From Adiantum capillus-veneris (Eukaryota; Streptophyta; Polypodiopsida; Polypodiales; Pteridaceae), in NCBI GenBank assembly GCA_014529385.2, contig CM043962.1, positions 48,074,098 to 48,138,097 on the forward strand: a stretch of 64,000 bases of DNA, given 5' to 3'. Positions 11,388 through 20,639 of this stretch are shown here, piece by piece; the stretch's first letter is position 1; every line of letters starts with the position of its first letter. Below the pieces are notes generated by a model. That model saw only the letters and a program-made list of their open reading frames with translations. It did no database searches and was not told the origin of the DNA. The translations under genes and the position numbers were made by a program.

Positions 11388-12237
11388 TCCATGGACGCAT
11401 GCAAACCTAAACATGTGTATCTCTACCGCAAACCTCTAGCGTTTGCCTTCTTGTTTCCCTCGAGCTTAAGAGGTCAAGGGAGACACATCCTCCATTGTGT
11501 CTAGCTTGGCTCCTTCCTTCTTTCCGATACATGCATGCAAATGAAAGCAATAAAATTTGCACACATATGCCTACACACAGATGTAAACCCGAGCATATTG
11601 TTTTGTGTGGCCATGCTAAAAACGTGCATTTTGGGAGCTCCCATGGTCTGCACAAAACACATACATAGATGCACCTTCAACATTGTTTTTTGACCTCCCA
11701 TGCTTGCACAACTCACACACACGCACGCATGCACACGCGTTCACACACATAGAGTCTCTCTATTAACTCAATTACCATGCATAGCAACTACCCCTCATCC
11801 CCTTCTTGCCCTACTTGCACAAGTCCTACACCAATCTCCTCTCTTGAGCTCCTGCATAGGCGATCTCCATCTTCCACCCACGCTCAAGCATGCGCAAGCG
11901 AATTCCAATTTTGGATTTCCTCCTCCTCTCTCCTCCCATAGCTTGCCTACTAAAATATGCACTATTATTTGATCCACATGCCCCAATAAGCATTAATTAG
12001 TGGCATATGTGGCATGGTTAGGTTACGTCTATTCTACTCTATCTTTAGGCAATCACAATGCCGCATAAGCAATCATCGAATTTTCAGTGCTTGCCCAGGT
12101 TTTCATTTTATGTAAACCGTCACACTAGTGCGCCCTACTCGCATGGACAAGAATGATTGCATCATGATCCATGCCTCACTTACGTGCCCTTGATTCCATT
12201 GTTTGGATTATTAAGTGGAAGACACATTTAGTCCTGA
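11386..12237. other. Intergenic sequence, no gene recognised
   Basis: Short open frames only. It contains AC-rich sequence at 11710-11750 (ACACACGCACGCATGCACACG) that can form left-handed DNA in principle. No mobile-element signature was recognised. Confidence 0.45.
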
Positions 12238-12570
12238 GGGTGCACCGCCCTCAGCACTATCTAACACGGGGTCTTAATGACCCCAAGGCGGTGGGGATCG
12301 ACGATGGGATTTGAAGCGCACAGACCTCAAGATGGGGAACGGTACAAAGAAAAATCAACGACGGATGCCAGTCTGAGATTCTAACCCACCACCTCGGAGA
12401 TGGAAGCTTGGTGAGCTAACAACGCAGGCACGTGTGGCTTGTTGACTTCCATGCGATAGTTTACTCTTTTGTTGCGTGCGTTTTTTATTTTGTGCCCACA
12501 CTTGTCTGCCATTGATCCCACCGCCTTAGCTTTATTCAATACCCCATGTTAGATAGTGTTGAGAGTGTAC
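12238..12570. mobile_element. Inverted-repeat (MITE-like) element with tRNA-like core
   Basis: The left end (about 12248-12299) and right end (about 12514-12566) are inverted copies of one another: CAGCACTATCTAACACGGGG against CAACACTATCTAACATGGGG on the other strand, then AAGGCGGTGGGGATC against AAGGCGGTGGGATC. The arms are about 52 bp around a ~215-bp core. On the minus strand the core (about 12385-12425) reads GTTAGCTCACCAAGC, A-box-like, then GTGGGTTAGAATCTC, B-box-like. It has no coding capacity. It could be a MITE carrying a SINE, or a foldback element made of SINE sequence. No clear target duplication was seen. Confidence 0.5.
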
Positions 12571-13252
12571 TCCCGGCCCCTTGTCACATACAAGCATATA
12601 GATATGGAGAGAAAGGGATCGATTGTTGTAATAGACTAGTCCTTGCAAGGGACTACTAACTAGCCATCATCATTAAACCGTTCTACAAAGGGAACACTTA
12701 TTCAATGTTCTCAGTAGCATTGTGGAATCAAGGCTGAGGTTCAATTCGAATCCCTTCCATCGAGGGGGAAAAGAAGATTTATAAATTGCAAGGAATCTTC
12801 AATGTCTTGAGGATAGTGTAATATTAGAAAATTGCTCTTTGAAGGCTGCCAATAATTATTTAGGCACTTTGACCTTTTAAGGCATGGAGTGTGGACTTTA
12901 GAGAGACAAGAAAGGAAGTGATAAAGAGATCCAGCATGGGACAACATGGATGATGGGAAGTGATAAAGGGGCCAACATGGGAGGTGGTGGTGACTAGGAA
13001 AAATACATTTTCTTGGATGTCTTTTCAATAGTACCTTCTTGTAAGGTTTGCAATGTGGATTGGACTTGACAAAAAGGGGGTTTGATGTGAGAGGGCCAAA
13101 CCACTTTCACCATGTTCACATGCTCATCGATGTGTGTTAAGAAGTTTCTTTCAAAACAGCAACAACGCTAGGTAGAACTGAATCCCACTTGCTTTTATCA
13201 CAAGAAGTTTTGGACAAATTCTCACAATATTTCCCACATTGTGACTTACCTC
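12571..13252. other. Intergenic sequence, no gene recognised
   Basis: Non-coding, with nothing repeated elsewhere in the window that I could recognise. Confidence 0.45.
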
Positions 13253-13407
13253 AACATCATGAGCTTCTGTGAGGGAGGCGCCGCATACCTAGCTAGGTAC
13301 GATTGGGGGCAGGGGACCGCCGGTCCGATGGGGGGGCCGGTGGTCCCCTGCCCCCAATCGTATGTAGCTAGGTATGCGGTGCCTCTAGAGCAGAATCTCA
13401 TGATGTT
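13253..13407. repeat. 155-bp near-perfect hairpin (foldback)
   Basis: The two halves are reverse complements almost throughout. AACATCATGAG at the left end pairs with CTCATGATGTT at the right end, and GGCGCCGCATACCTAGCTAGG pairs with its partner near 13360-13383. GATTGGGGGCAGGGGACC pairs with GGTCCCCTGCCCCCAATC. Arms are about 70 bp, with a short G-rich loop near 13324-13336 and a mismatched bulge near 13270-13280 against 13385-13395. RNA from either strand would fold into a long hairpin like a young MIRNA precursor or a MITE. There is no coding potential and no sequence-level evidence of transcription. Confidence 0.8.
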
Positions 13408-14248
13408 ATGCATTGTATGAAAAACACCGAGAAAGACTCCGTTTTCCTACATGAGAAAATTTCTAAATCTTCTTGTGTATATGTTTACAAACTAGTAGAT
13501 GCCTCTTTACAATAGTGCTATGGAGCTACATATACCAATGCATAGGTTAAAATCCCCAAATAGTGGGATGGGGCCTTGTAGAAGGCTCTGTTAACCCCTA
13601 TGAAAAGGAATTAAGGTTGCATTCCAAAAGCATCTCCACTAGCATAATATGGTGGAAGTGGGAGCCCTTTGCACGAGTCGACATCTGCGAGTTGAAGGCT
13701 AAAGTCCAAAAATAAGACAAGCTCCTGTGCATGCAATAAAGAGGAAGAGAGAAGGCGGGGGGGGGGGGGGGAGAGAGAGAGGCCGCCGAAGGCAGCCAAT
13801 CGTACTAGTAACTGCAAAAGCAAAGAGATGTAGTGTTGAAGAAAAATGTGTCTCAAAAAAGCCTTGAGCCGGTTAAAAATTCAACATAGTCGGTTGAGAA
13901 GAAAGTGAAAAGGAAAAAATTTGCTTGGATGAAGTAAGTAGAGACCAAGCCTTGCTTAGCCAACACAAAGTTTATAGGAATTTGTGAGCCCTGTAAAAAG
14001 CCCGCTTTTTTTGTTAATGTTTGTTCTCCATGGCTCGGTGTGACCATGGAGTTTAGTATTTTTGGTTTGAATTCACACACCCGTTGAGGTGTTTTGGGGG
14101 GGGGAAAGGATTTTGTGAGCCCTCTCGTGAAGCTATATATGGGTATGAGATGCCATAAACTAACTATTTCAAAAGAACAAACAAGCAAACCAAAGGAGTA
14201 ATATTTCTATGAAGTACCATCCCTCCCTCACCTAAGAGTGCATTAAGA
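13408..14248. other. Intergenic sequence, no gene recognised
   Basis: Non-coding. Contains a G15 run followed by (AG)n at 13757-13781 and a G9 run near 14096. No transposon signature was recognised. Confidence 0.45.
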
Positions 14249-14256
14249 TATTGCAA

Positions 14257-14454
14257 TGCCTGACCAAAAGATAGGGTTCTGGGTACCTCTTGGCCTGGTA
14301 GCGTATTGTTGTAATCTAGTACCCTTCAAGGTTCGGCACAAGCTTAAGGTTGCTCTATAAATTTCTTTTGGTTTGTGCCTAAGGTTGCTCTATAAACTCC
14401 TTTTGGTGAATACAAATCATCCACTCACTATTGTGAGTTTGGAAAAAAAAAAGG
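14257..14454 (+). mobile_element. L1-type LINE, copy 4 (198-bp 3' end with target duplication)
   Basis: A very short 5'-truncated LINE. The 3' UTR contains TTCAAGGTTCGGCACAAGCTT, matching the same place in copy 3 (CCTCAAGGTTCGGCATGAGCTT near 10175), then the hairpin ACTCACTATTGTGAGT (14422-14437) and an A-tail (14443-14452). TATTGCAA occurs at 14249-14256 and 14455-14462, flanking it exactly. Inside, a segment containing GTTGCTCTATAAA is tandemly duplicated (about 14347-14402). Confidence 0.8.
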
Positions 14455-14462
14455 TATTGCAA

Positions 14463-14922
14463 CACTTAGGAGGGAAGATGAAAAGTCGTTCCTCACTACT
14501 TCAAGACTAGGTTGCCCCTATGTACTAAGAAACAAACCCACTTGGATAGCTGGACAAGGATTATGCTTGCAAAAAATCGATGTTTAATGTTCTTTTTACC
14601 GGCTAAAATTGTAAAATCTTGGCCAGATTTTGAGCTTGCCTTGATGAAAATCTACAAGTTTTAATGTAGCTTTCAGCAAATGCTTTAGAATTTCACCTAA
14701 AAATCGAAAAAAAATAAGTGTGCCTTTAATTTCTTTGGTTGGGAACAATGTTTTTGGCAAGCCCTGGACGGGTATACAACATGTGGACTACTCTTTGGTC
14801 TTTTCGTCATGATTGACATATTGTGCGAGAGTCTCGTTACAAGCAGCATGCTTCTACTCTATAGCCTGCACATAAAGAACGTAAAACAATTCATTTTTGA
14901 GTGGCTATGATTTGTTGAAGTT
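14463..14922. other. Intergenic sequence, no gene recognised
   Basis: Non-coding AT-rich sequence between two LINE 3' ends; no recognised repeat. Confidence 0.4.
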
Positions 14923-15030
14923 CTTTTTTTTCTTCCAAGCTCACAATTGTGAGTGGTGAAGAGATGTATTAAAACAAAAAACTTACATAAGAGGCCATGC
15001 TCCAATCGAGCCATGGCACCACACAAAACC
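14923..15030 (-). mobile_element. L1-type LINE, copy 5 (3' end only, minus strand)
   Basis: On the minus strand, CATGGCTCGATTGGAGCATG and TTATGTAAGTTTTTTG match the 3' UTR of copies 1 and 2 (CATGGCTCAACAAGAGCATG in copy 1). The palindrome CTCACAATTGTGAG follows (about 14940-14953), then an A-rich tail seen as a T run at 14924-14931. The 5' limit near 15030 is approximate and no target duplication was found. Confidence 0.65.
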
Positions 15031-15385
15031 CAACTATTCATCAACCACAATAGATAACCATCCTAAGCAGTACAAACAACCCTAGATAATCATCTTGAGC
15101 AATCCAATACACAAAAGACCATACCATCATCCTGAGGTTGCCACGGAACCCACTAAGCCTGCCACCCTCAATGCCAGTGGCTACTTGTTTTACCTGGTAT
15201 CTATCCATCGGATTGTGCTTCTCCTGCTCATTAAGAGTCATTATGGTCTTGGATCCTTGACTGCTAGTCGCATTGTCTTCCAATAAGATTTTGACCCTTA
15301 GATCCACGACTCCCCTGGAACTCTGCATCTATATGAGCATCTCTTTGATCTACATCTGGATATCTTTCATACACTTGTAGGTCGG

Positions 15386-15667
15386 TCAAGAAACTTGAGA
15401 TCTGCAGTAGTTAAGTCTTCCACTGTTTGTATCCCCAAGGAACTTGAGATCTGCAGTAGTTAAATCTTCCACTGTTGGCTTCACGGCTTTGTCATCATTC
15501 ATTAGGCACCATTTTGGGACCCTATTCAGTACTTGGACACAATTCGAAAGTTGGCTAGCTCTATGATTATGATAAATGGCCAACTTCCAATCTGCCATCA
15601 TCCGTCTGTCCCCCACATACAACATTTGAAACCTCTTCAAATTTGAACAGATTGTATCATCATCCAA
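15386..15667 (-). pseudogene. Unrecognised coding fragment, duplicate A
   Basis: A minus-strand open frame starting MDDDTI and containing KRFQMLYVG, NCVQVLNRVPKWCL and KAVKPTVEDLTTADLK. It is homologous to the frame at 16305-16544. Similarity holds at the protein level across about 77 residues despite substitutions, so both derive from a real coding sequence. I do not recognise the family. It may be part of a transposon gene or a captured host exon. Upstream minus-strand sequence to about 15041 reads as a further open frame (VVDLRVKILLEDNATSSQG) that may belong to the same ancestral gene. Confidence 0.4.
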
Positions 15668-15799
15668 GTATAACTTAACACCGCACCCAAACTATCCCAC
15701 CTTCCCAGACCTCTTATTTGTTGGCTTAATGCACCCAATGTTGGAAAAATGCTAACCCCCAAATCTCGCACCCCTCCTTGAATGCTTTGTTATAACACC

Positions 15800-15800
<1 letters not shown>

Positions 15801-15844
<44 letters not shown>
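15801..15844 (+). repeat. 44-nt poly-C run
   Basis: Forty-four consecutive Cs (preceded by ACACCA), equivalent to G44 on the other strand. This is the longest of several G or C homopolymers in the window. It could form an i-motif or G-quadruplex, and its length may be affected by sequencing error. Confidence 0.9.
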
Positions 15845-15846
<2 letters not shown>

Positions 15847-16304
15847 ATTCTCTTTTATCATCATCACCATTTCTTGGTAAGTATCACTTGCTTAAAGTGC
15901 ATAAAATTACATGAACATATCATTGCTGATCTGTTGGCTCAATGTGAGGCAAGTAGAGTGCTGGAAAGAAACAAGGCAACTTAGCTAAAATGGCTAGAAT
16001 GGCATATAAAAGTGCTAGAGAATCAAGTACAAACTCTAAAAACATCATGATCATATGATTCTCCTGCTTCATCATCTTTCTGGAGAAACCAAATGAAATA
16101 AGCTTTCAGGTGCTTCTCCTGCTCACTAAGAGTCATTATGGTCTTGGGTCCTTGACTCCTAGTCGCTTTGTCTTCCAATAAGGTTTTGACCCTTACATAC
16201 AGAACTCCACTAGAACTCTACATCTATATGAGAATCTCTTTGATCTACAGCCGGATATCTTTCATACATTGGTAGGTCGGTTTGGTGCCAAATAACAGCT
16301 GTGT

Positions 16305-16544
16305 CTATATCCCCAAAGACTTGAGATCTGCAGTAGTTAAGTCTTCTACTGTTGGCTTCACGGCTTTTTCATCATTCTTTAGGCACCATTTTGGGACCCT
16401 ATTCAGTACTTGGACACAATTCAAAAGTTGGTAGACTGTCTGATTATGATAATTGGCCAACTTCCAATCTGCTAAGATCCGTTTGGCCCACACATACAAC
16501 ATTTGAAACCTCTCCAAATTTAAATAGATTGTATCATCATCCAA
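16305..16544 (-). pseudogene. Unrecognised coding fragment, duplicate B
   Basis: Homologue of the 15386-15667 frame: MDDDTI, ERFQMLYVW, NCVQVLNRVPKWCL and PTVEDLTTADLKSLG. It is open for 80 codons and bounded by stops. Conservation of NRVPKWCL and PTVEDLTTADLK in both copies supports a genuine coding origin. Function unknown. Confidence 0.4.
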
Positions 16545-16545
16545 G

Positions 16546-17085
16546 TTTGCATTTGGAAATGTGTCTCCTTTTGTAGGCTCTAGTTTAGTGCTAGTAGCTC
16601 ATTAGAGTGATTGCGGTTGGATTCATAGTCAAGTTCTAATAGAATGGCCTTGCCCTTACATTATCTACAACCTGCTTGCCTACTAGTCTTGTTGGTCATC
16701 CCCAACCGATGGTGGTTAATCCTCAGCATGCCTATCTGTAGCATGGTCTAGAGGTTGTCTCCCAGTAATTGTTGATGGACTTTTGGCTGACCCTGTGTTA
16801 TGTCCACTCTAATCATCATCATCATCATCATTGTCGTCATTTTGGGTTCATTGGTTCTGGTCTTGATCATCGTCATCCCTATCCTCATCCTCATAGTCTT
16901 CCTCTTTCTTCTTTTGATTCTCTAAGTATTTTGTTAGTGCTTCGTTCACCAGTGCTGTAGTGTATGTGCTAGCCTTCTCTTGGAGATTTCACTAAATGGA
17001 TTCAATGGCGTTCTCAACGTCAGTCACATTTAGAGTCAAATCGCCAGAGGACAACTTTCATAACTATAGTTGAGTGTGTGTGTGT

Positions 17086-17116
<31 letters not shown>

Positions 17117-18900
17117 GGGGGGGGGGCTTAGCCTCCTTATGGATTGACTTGAGAGTTGGATGACACTCTTATATACACTCATAGTCAGAGCATAATATTT
17201 CATGCTTGCATAAAGCACATTGAGGTGCATTATCACTATATTAGGGAGAGACTCTCAATTGGAGTGATCAACTTGGCTTTGATGAAAACCTTAATGCATG
17301 TAATGGTTGTCCCATGCCTTCTAATTCTTCTCTCTAGCTGCTTCATTACTGGACAAAAAGCTTTCTAAAATATCGGTTTGAAGTAAACCCATGTCTTGTA
17401 TTTTTGTGTCAATGGAATAGCCATTGGCCACTTGTATGCCTTGCCTAGCAAAGCAAACATAGTCTCTCCTAAGACGTGCAACATCTGATGTTGAATGCAT
17501 ATGGTGACTATTTGTCCACTAATGGAAGATTTCTCCTCTTGAGTGTCTTCATAGTTCCATCCCATTTCCTTTTAGTTGGCCTTCTAAGGTTCCTTTGGAG
17601 GAGGCATCTATAGTAATGAAAAAAGAGAAAGGAAAACCAAAGGTAAAAGGCTGACATTGAAGCTGCCACAAACTTAAAGCAGGTGTTGGAGTAAAGGATT
17701 TTGAATAGTAATGTTGAGTTTACCTTGGGTGAAGGAAAACTCCCACTAAGTCTATTCCTCCACAATTTCAAGGTGAAGGAGAATCATTGAAGGCACAAGA
17801 GATCCATGTACAAGAGAGTGAATGTGATGACAGTGTGGTCGGATGCTACTAGTCTTTTGGAAGAGATATGCATGCTCAATTTTTGGATGATGATGATGAA
17901 GATGAAACCTCCCATAAAAGTCACTACTCTAAAAGTCATTGGGCAAGAGCTAGATACACGTTGGTCAAGGTGGGTGAGCTTGAGGAACCATATGTTGCAT
18001 AGATAGATCATGGCTCCAAAATTGTTCTTGATGGCTGGCTCTATGATGAATCCTCTTATTGATCCTTCATGAGACCAGTGGCTCCAGCTTCATCCAAGTC
18101 TTCTTTGACTTGTCGTGTCTCATTTACCAGACTTTTTGTAGCGATCATGGACTCATCAAGGCCAGGTGCTACCTCCAAAAGATGCTAGTATTTATTTCTT
18201 GGTACCTTAAAACTCTCTATTCTCCTCTTAATCCTCACCTTTCATACCCACATTGGGTTTGTTACCCACAACCCTTATTTATAACCCCCCACTCCTGGGA
18301 AGGAAATTTTCAAATTCTTGGAATGTTCGGCAATATGATTGGATCTGGTTTTATGTACTGGTTTTTTGTCTCTGGGTTTTTTCTTATTGTGATGGTCAGT
18401 GTCAGGATCACAGTCTTGTATTTTTGTTTTTGACACCGTGTCTTATTTCTTGGCTAACTTCCATGCTGATTTGTGGCTTCTTTTGCCACTCTTGCTCTCC
18501 TCAGTATGTCTATGGCTCCTCTAAGATCCATGGAAACGATTACTTCTTTTAGCCCGCTCAACTTATCTGCACCAAGAATGAGTAGAGTGTTGAGAACCAC
18601 TTGATTCTTCATTTGTGACCAGCCCTGGCCCCACATCTATCTCATTTCCAGGTTGTTGGTCTATTTCAAAGCCTTGCTCTGATTCTTCTGGAATCGGGCT
18701 GACATGAATAGATTTCTCCATGAATCTAGTAGTTGGTCTTTGACCTGTTCTGGTCGGCATGTCTGATGTATTTTCTCTAACACCAATTGGGAGATAATAC
18801 ATCTATCTAGAGCAACTATAGCTTAAGCCACCATGATTGCCAAAATGGAATGAGTTGTATGTATTTAGAAAACTATTACATGTTAGTAATTAGAGTTAAT
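16546..18900. other. Probable decayed repeat, no gene recognised
   Basis: Several minus-strand fragments have protein-like composition, for example 17365-17565 (ICIQHQMLHVLGETMFALLGKAYKWP) and 18563-18802 (acidic and Gln/Ser-rich). Stops and frame changes separate them and I recognise no domain. They may continue the element that supplied the 15.4-16.5 kb fragments, which lie on the same strand. The region includes a (TG)n-G27 compound repeat at 17073-17126 and an (ATC)n patch near 16812. Confidence 0.35.
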
Positions 18901-19178
18901 TGATATCAGACTTTAGACTTTAGACCACACTTCGGAGTATTGAAAGACATAATTGGAGCTAGAAATGAAAGGGCACTATAAACAATGACTGAAATTGGAA
19001 TTGCATTACTCAAAAATTGAACACAGTACAATTGGAAGTAGCACTAAAAGAGCATCAGCTTAATGAAATTACAAAGTACACTAATCAATGGCTCAAGATA
19101 TAATTACGAGGCTTGGGTTTAGATCTAGATTGTAGAATATTGGGATTACAGAAGATCTAGAGATCTAGAGGCTCTAGC

Positions 19179-19180
<2 letters not shown>

Positions 19181-19265
<85 letters not shown>
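19181..19265 (+). repeat. (GA)n microsatellite
   Basis: About 85 bp of uninterrupted GA dinucleotide. The flanking sequence (18901-20377) contains no recognisable gene. Confidence 0.95.
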
Positions 19266-19267
<2 letters not shown>

Positions 19268-20377
19268 CCAAATGAAATATTTGGACCTCTTTAGAGTCCC
19301 TTGAAGTGGTGTTTGGCTGACTATAATATCAGCTATCGTGGTAACTCTCTGGTTATTATTTTTGGAAGCCTCTGGTGCAGTCACCTGCTAGCCACCTGCT
19401 AAGGGTTGTTCCCACATTCTACAACAATGGATTGAGAGCAGACCATGGAAGATTTCAACCACCTAAAACAATGATTAGAAGCCCCCCCTTGACAACAACA
19501 TCGAGGTGTGTGTACTTTCATCTCTAGTGGAGACAGCAAGAACTTAAATCAAACAGACAAATGAATGGTCTTTCTCTTTTTCATGGAAGTGTCTTTAACT
19601 CATACAAATTTATTTGGATAAGAATTGACAATTGACAAACTCACAAACCAACAAATGATCGACTTGACAAACCTATGACATTGAATAAGAAAACAAACTT
19701 TTAAAAAACTATGTTTATGTACCAACTTGTTGTAGAAAACCTTTGATTTTGGTTCTCTTAAACCTTTTGCATGCTTTATATGTATCATCTATAGTTATTC
19801 CAGTGTCACATCAACAATTTTGAATGTTTCCTACTCTTGATAAAATTTTCTCACCAAATCATACGGCGTGTGGACAATTAAGTAATACCCTTTGTAGTTG
19901 CAGGCAAATGAACACAAATGAACAAACTAGCAAAAAAATACTACTTCTTGAAATGCTCTTTTTTTGGTAGGCACCAAACTGACAAAACTAGATGGTGAAA
20001 TTATTATGAGATTGTATATAGAGGCATTTTGATATGCTCTTATCGTCGTCAAGACCACAAGAGACATTCGCTATAGTAGTCTTCACTACCATCGATTGTG
20101 TTTTTGAATGCTTGTTGGGTATGCTCCATTGCTTGCATGTATCGACTCTGTTGTGCCACCTAAGTAGGGTAGTATTTTCTATGCACCTGCAATGTTGAAT
20201 GTTGCCTTGTAGAAAAGGGGACATTGCTTAGAGTTTTAAGACACCCATTCCAACCACCACTTACTACCACCTATGCCTAGCTGCTCCACATTGTTTTGAT
20301 ACGCACCTTCTTTGTCTCCACCTAGGCTTGCCAAGGATGTTGTCCCATTGTGCCTAAGGCTTTGATAACATTGTTGG

Positions 20378-20606
20378 GAGTAGAAAGGTTATGGAGAATG
20401 ATAACAAAGCATCACCATGGTGGGGAAAGGATAAACCAATGAGAGAGAGAGAGAGAGAGCAGAGCAGAGAGAGAGCTTCAACTAAGGCAGCTTTTGCATG
20501 CTATACTGATTTTAAAAAGAAATAACCTTACATATATAGCCATCAAAGATTGGTGTGGGCTAAACTAAAGCATCCAAGAGCAAGGAATGGTCTATCTTCT
20601 CACATA
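20378..20606 (-). repeat. Possible LTR of a minus-strand retroelement
   Basis: On the minus strand the segment has a TATA-like box (GGCTATATATG, near 20535), a CT-rich leader, and an end CTCCCAACA followed by TGTTATCAAAGCC. The last resembles the initiator-Met primer site of copia elements (TGGTATCAGAGC) with several mismatches. No partner LTR was identified. It lies where the minus-strand copia coding sequence stops (about 20640), so it may instead be that element's other end. Tentative. Confidence 0.3.
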
Positions 20607-20639
20607 TCTCCTTGAGGGATTGAACCTTTGAAGACTTGG

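Larger units (their letters stand above)
15217..16545 (-). repeat. Direct duplication of a ~440-bp coding-like segment
   Basis: About 15217-15667 and about 16109-16545 are direct repeats roughly 890 bp apart, sharing for example GAGTCATTATGGTCTTGG, CTTGAGATCTGCAGTAGTTAA and GGCACCATTTTGGGACCC. The first copy also carries an internal tandem repeat of the ACTTGAGATCTGCAGTAG part (15391-15471). The spacer contains the 44-nt poly-C run. The copies differ at many positions, so the duplication is old. Confidence 0.75.
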
